From Dichetophora obliterata (Eukaryota; Arthropoda; Insecta; Diptera; Sciomyzidae), in the NCBI GenBank assembly GCA_963920525.1, contig OY986439.1:3798501-3862500 (forward strand): a DNA stretch of 64,000 nucleotides, written 5' to 3'. Below the pieces are notes generated by a model. It had not been told where the DNA came from. It worked only from the letters and a program-made list of their open reading frames with translations, and did no database searches. A program made the position numbers and the translations under genes. This document shows positions 59,104-64,000 of this stretch, one piece after another; position 1 is the first letter of the stretch, and every line of letters begins with the position of its first letter.

Positions 59104-61972
59104 ATAGGCTTTCCCTTTACTATCAAAATGTAAGGGGATTGCGTTCAAAGACGCGCGACATTTTTTTGTCAACTCAGAATTTTTCTGAAGATATTATCGC
59201 GTTAACTGAAACTTGGTTGAACGGAGGAATTACTGACTTAGAACTGTTTGACAATAGTTTTGAAGTATATAGGAAGGACAGACACGCTGACAATAATTCT
59301 GCAGTTGGTGGTGGTGTCCTATTAGCTGTAAGGAACTCCTGTGTTAGTTTCTTTATTGATATTCCCTGCTCTGCTAATATCGAACTTATATGCGTTAAGG
59401 TTGTACATTGCAATTCTAATGTGTTTGTTATTAATGCATACGTTCCTCCCAAGAGCAGTGTAGAGGTCTATGCAAGCCTTGCGGATGGCATAGAATTTAT
59501 ATTAAATATACTTGACGTTAATGACGACATTTTATTCTTGGGCGATTTTAATTTGCCTGACTTAAAATGGCATTCTTCTGACGATGAAACACATTTTTGT
59601 GCATCTAATTCGAAGACACGCCAAGAACATATATTTGTTGACAATATATGTTCTGACTTACAACAAGTTAGTTGTATTTATAATAGTCTGGAAAGGCTGC
59701 TTGACCTAGTCTTAACTACAGACAGTAACAATGTCATTGTTCAGAAGGCACTTCATGCTTTGACTACTATTGATAATTACCATCCACCTTTGAGTGTTTG
59801 GTATAAATCCGATAGGGAGAATATGGTAAATTTAAGCTCTGTTGACACAGTTTATGAATTCAATTTCAAAAAAGCTGACTTTTTGGGGTTGAATCATTTA
59901 CTTTATAGTAAATTAAATATTAAACAGAGTACATAAATAATAATAGTCTTAATAGTTCAATAAATTTTTTCTATACGGAGCTCTTTGCTATGTTTTCTCA
60001 GTCTGTACCATATAGTCTCAAATTTGCGAAAAATTCTGCGTACCCTTGGTACACAAAGGATTTAAAGACTCTTCGCAACAATAGGACTAGGGCATGGAAG
60101 AAATATGTTTGTAGTTTTGACTCAAATGACCTAGAAGCATACAAACGTTTGTTTCTGGAATTTGAGAATTGCTCAGCTGCATTATATAATGAGTATTTGG
60201 ATAATATGAAGCTGAGTATTTTGTCTGATCCAAGAAAATTTTGGGGATTTATTAATGTTAAGAAGAAGACTGATGGATTTCCTTCTTCTTTCAAACTTCA
60301 GGATGGATTTACTGACGATTCCACCATTATTTGTGGCTTATTTGCCAATCTTTTTAAAGAATCATTTTGTTCAGATTCTTTTAATCCTGATTTAGCATAT
60401 TTTGATTATATGAACAACGCATCCAGAGTTTCTTTGGGGCATATATCTTTTACCTCAGAGGATATTTTTAAGTATATTGAATCAATCGATGAGGATTTTA
60501 GCGCTGGACCAGATGGAATTCCTGCCGCAGTGTTAAAACAATGCGGCTCCATTTTATGTCAGCCACTTTCGTTAATTTTTAATAAATCAATTATTGAAAG
60601 TAATTTTCCTCTTTTTTGGAAAAAATCTTATATCAGTCCTATTTACAAAAAAGGTTGCAGGAATGACGTCACTAATTAAAGGCCTATCGCTAAATTGTCT
60701 TCGATTCCTAAACTTTTTGAGCGAATAGTGTACGATCGAGTGAAAATTCACTGTGGGCAAGTCATGACAACTCGTCAGCATGGTTTTGTTACTGGCAGAT
60801 CCACTGTGTCTAATCTCCTTGATTTCACTACATTCTGCTTAAAATCTATTAATTCTGGTAGCCAAGTCGATTGTATTTACACTGACTTTAGCAAAGCATT
60901 TGATAAATTACCACATAATCTAATTTTATTTAAACTTAAATTAATGGGATTTCCACAATATTTTGTAAACTGGATCAAATCGTATTTGATGGAGCGATCT
61001 TATCAAATACGGTTCCGAGGCGTGTTGTCTTCTGAATTTGTTGCAGAATCAGTTGTTCCTCAAGGAAGCCACCTGGGTCCACTTCTGTTTATTTTGGCAA
61101 TTAATGATGTTACCCACGTCATCAAACACTCTCATTTGCTTATTTATGCAGATGATATGAAAATATACAGAACAATTGATTCTAAGGACAATTCAGACCT
61201 GCTCCAGTCAGACTTGAACTCCTTTGAGGTTTAGTGTTCTAAAAATGACATGTTTTTAAATCCAGATAAATGCCAAACTATGACCTTTTCGCGTAAAAGG
61301 AACAATTTTATTTTTGATTACAAAATTAAAGATACTGCTTTAAGTCGTGTAACTACCGTCAAAGACCTTGGTATATGCATGGATTCTAAATTGTCGTTTA
61401 ACATGCATATTGACACAATTTGTAAAAAAGCGTCTTCTATGCTTGGTTTTATAAAACGGTGGGCCAAAGAGTTTGATAGCTTAATAACAACTACAACTCT
61501 GTATTATTCAATCGTCCGTCCTCACTTGGAGTACGCAAGTCAAGTATGGTCCCCACATTACAATGTGCATGTTGATCGTATAGAAAGAATTCAAAAACGT
61601 TTTGTTCGGTTTGCTCTAAGAGGCTTGAGTGGAACTGACACATTTAACCTTCCTCCATATGAGGATCGTTTGAAATTATTAAAAATGCAATCTTTAAGTG
61701 AGAGAAAAAAATCTGCTGATATCGTCTACTTACACCAACTCATAACTGGTGTATTCGACTCTCCAGAGCTTCTTTCTCTTATAAAATTTAACACTAACCG
61801 TAGAAGCAGTAGAAACTCTAACAACTTGATTTATTTACCATTTAGTAGAACAAATTATATGTTAACTGCTCCATTGAATCGCATGAGTACCTTTGTTAAC
61901 AACTGTAACGTGTTTGATGTTAACTTGTCGAAAGGTCAACTCAAAAGTAGATTGAAAACTAATGAAGGATAA
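59076..61972 (+). pseudogene. LINE ORF2: endonuclease and reverse transcriptase, broken
   Basis: The frame opens at 59076 without an ATG and reads SLYYQNVRGLRSKTRD, the endonuclease start, then IALTETWLN, GGGVLLAVRN, INAYVPP and FLGDFNLPDLKWH (AP endonuclease-like fold). A one-base frameshift falls near 59925. The reverse transcriptase follows: GPDGIPAAVLKQC, then RPIAKLSSIPKLFERIVYDR, GFVTGRSTVSNL, YTDFSKAFDKLPH (first catalytic Asp), PQGSHLGPLLF, and LIYADDMKIY (catalytic YADD). The tail has LNPDKCQTMTF, VKDLGICMD, HLEYASQVW and RIERIQKRFVRF. Two nonsense codons break it: TAA at 60677-60679 directly before RPIA (normally an aromatic) and TAG at 61232-61234 just after the palm (normally Trp). 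The gene would have encoded about 965 residues, nearly full length. CR1/Jockey-like group by pattern. Confidence 0.85.
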
Positions 61973-62216
61973 GATCTATGTAAACGCATGGTTAGTTGTT
62001 ATGTTTTGTGTTGTCCCTGAGCCCAACCCATATTATGGTGGGTAAATTTTTCTCCCTTTTGGTTTTTTTTTGACCACTTCTATCGATATCTTTGAGATAT
62101 TTCAATGATATTTGGATTGGTTCTTAAAATGATCTATTGCGGAGAAAGTGTGAAAAAGCTGTAGTAGCTGAACTCTATTGTTATTGCATGTTTAACCATA
62201 TCTAAGCAAAAGACCC
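61973..62216. other. LINE 3' region and flank
   Basis: Short sequence after the ORF2 stop containing GAGCCCAACCCATATTATGG. No poly-A tail or clear terminal microsatellite marks the end of the LINE. Confidence 0.4.
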
Positions 62217-63953
62217 CCTTAATGAACATTTTTTTTTCACTTAAATGATGTAAACTCTTGATATATGAGCAAATAATACTTCAATACATTTAAAATCAAA
62301 TAACAATCAACATGTCTGCAAAGTTTTTTCCCTACTCGTATTCTTAGTGCTTTATTGATCCACCTAAAAAATATATAAATAGTACTTCGCTCTACCATAA
62401 AACGTATTTAACAATTTATAAAATATTATTTTTCTCAACCATGAAACATACTTCCAAAATAATAAAAAGGAACCATAAAATATATATATGTATTTCGTAC
62501 TCTAAAAATAAAAACCTACTCTAATTTGTCCGAAAGTACTTTCCGATTCAACGCTTGCCATGAAATATTCCACATAACAGAATTATAACACAATATATAC
62601 AAAAAAAAAAAATACAACAAAATGTTCACGTTCACTCAAACGATTTAAATTCGGGGATTTTTCCGTTTGGTTTTTTTTTTAAATACTGTGCAGAAACATA
62701 ATAAGTAAGCTTAGACAAGAAATTCGTTCTATGAACAGTTGAAAATGTATTGTCGAAACAGAAGTGAAGAGTTTTCGTCAGAAAAAAATTTAACCATTCG
62801 ACTCGCGTCGTTTCATCACCGAGGTCGTGAAGTGCGACTAGCCAACGGTAATTGTGTTTATGGTCCATCCTCTGATGCGACTGAAACAATTAAAGTACAG
62901 TTTTCAATAGAATCAAAAGATTTGTAATTGGTGATGGCTTTATAAATCTACGATTTAGCCAAATAATTTCCTCTTAAGTGAGGATTCTTCTTGAGCTAGG
63001 GAAGCCTAGTTTTCGGAGTAACTTTAAATAAAAAAAAAACGCTAAGAGCAGCTTCCATCAAATAATTTGATAGTTTATCTCTCTCACTTTATGCTAAGAA
63101 ATACTTTTATATTTGTAGGGGTATTTACTGGACCTGACATTCGACGGTTAGTAAGAGACGAGCAATTTTCAATACTCTTGAGCAACAAGAATTAATAGCC
63201 TAGAACTGTGTAAAGGACGTTGTTCATATTTGTCTTGGAAAAAATAGAAGTGAGAATTGGTGTGTATATGTTGATGTACATGTCGCCGTTACAAAAGTGA
63301 ACTTGCGAATCTGAAAAATTAAAATTTTCATTTCAAAAGAAAATTCTATGGAAAACTATAAATGAAATTTTTCAGATTCGTAAGTTCACTTTTGTAACGA
63401 CGATATGTCCCTAAAAATAAATTTTTTGCACTAATATTTAGAGTACTTGCGAAAGCAAATGCCTACAGAGTCCGACGAACTCGGCGAGCGGTTTTACCAA
63501 ACAACTGCTCCATTGGAGTCATAGTATGCTAGAAAAAGATTAAATTGTTTACTCGCAGATATATGCTGGAACTTAGTAGAAGAAGTTTTCGATGATTAAA
63601 TCATTTTATCAAAACAAAATATCAAATATTAAAAAACATTTATAAAAAAAGTTTTGTTTGTACTTTATTAGTTTATTTATTGCTTATTAGTTTTTGTTTA
63701 AGTTTATTAGTTTGGAAGTTCATTTCATGGTTGAGAAAAATACAATTTTATAAATTGGTAAAAACGTTTTATGGAAGAGCGAAGTACTATTTATTATTTT
63801 TTAGGTGGATCCATAAAGCCCCAAGAATACCAGTAGCGAAAAAACTTTGCAGACATATCGATTGTTATTTTGAATTGTATGTTTTGAAGTACGATTTGTT
63901 CATATATCAACAGCTTACATCATTTAAGTGAAAAAAAATAATTTTTCATTAAA
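62217..63953. mobile_element. Fold-back element, 1.74 kb, ~240 bp arms
   Basis: The left arm (62217-62458) is inverted at 63714-63953 with an estimated 80-85% identity. Examples are TTCACTTAAATGATGTAA, ATGTCTGCAAAGTTTTTT, GGATCCACCTAAAAAATA or GATCCACCTAAAAAATA, and TTTTTCTCAACCATGAAA. The interior has no recognisable transposase; two short frames near 62632-62927 are unassigned. Confidence 0.65.
63279..63408. repeat. Hairpin MITE, ~42 bp arms
   Basis: CGTTACAAAAGTGAACTT followed by CGAATCTGAAAAATT is inverted at 63366-63408 with three mismatches and a loop of about 45 bp. It could form a stable hairpin and is nested in the fold-back element. Confidence 0.7.
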
Positions 63954-64000
63954 GGAATCATTCATTTAAAAGTGTTTACATTGTTTTTTTTTTGAGGAAG

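Overview
The window looks like AT-rich intergenic or intronic DNA from an insect, most likely a higher fly (Schizophora, perhaps a tephritid). This is inferred from base composition, the abundant CAA/TTG and CA/GT microsatellites, an acylphosphatase gene of fly type, and the mix of mobile elements. There is no prokaryotic gene organisation. The only host gene I can support as intact is a single-exon acylphosphatase at 11634-11942 (+). A pair of possible small host exons lies at 30636-30694 and 30988-31045 (+).

Layout. 0-11 kb: a 1.9 kb terminal-inverted-repeat (TIR) element (336-2265), a 378 bp MITE with TTA target duplication (5003-5380), a tRNA-like sequence (about 6289-6360) and a 0.9 kb TIR element with internal repeats (6709-7599). 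11-14 kb: the acylphosphatase gene and its flanks. 14.5-16.5 kb: a nested cluster of elements with ATT target duplications. 16.8-20.3 kb: very AT-rich DNA with a remarkable set of fold-back repeats. 20-25 kb: nothing recognisable except microsatellites. 24.9-29.9 kb: nested MITEs, a broken zinc-binding arthropod protein fragment interrupted by a 49 bp triplication, a 1.26 kb near-palindrome and a small hAT-type MITE. 30-33 kb: the candidate host exons.

33-48 kb is an accumulation of larger mobile elements: a LINE reverse-transcriptase tail (minus strand), a decayed unknown gene, and a nearly complete 2.8 kb TTAA-flanked DNA transposon whose transposase is broken by three frameshifts. It is followed by two apparently identical 2.2 kb Helitron-type elements in opposite orientation, separated by 4.7 kb that carries further fold-back and hAT/PIF-type MITEs. 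49.4-51.6 kb is a hAT-type element with a perfect 8 bp target duplication and another element nested in it. 53.2-55.4 kb is another TIR element with internal tandem repeats. 58.1-62.0 kb is a nearly full-length LINE with a PHD-finger ORF1 and an endonuclease/reverse transcriptase ORF2, inactivated by three nonsense codons and one frameshift. The window ends in a 1.7 kb fold-back element.

Almost all recognisable coding sequence is therefore transposon-derived, and every transposon protein is broken. Family names rest on my reading of motifs and termini, not on database searches.
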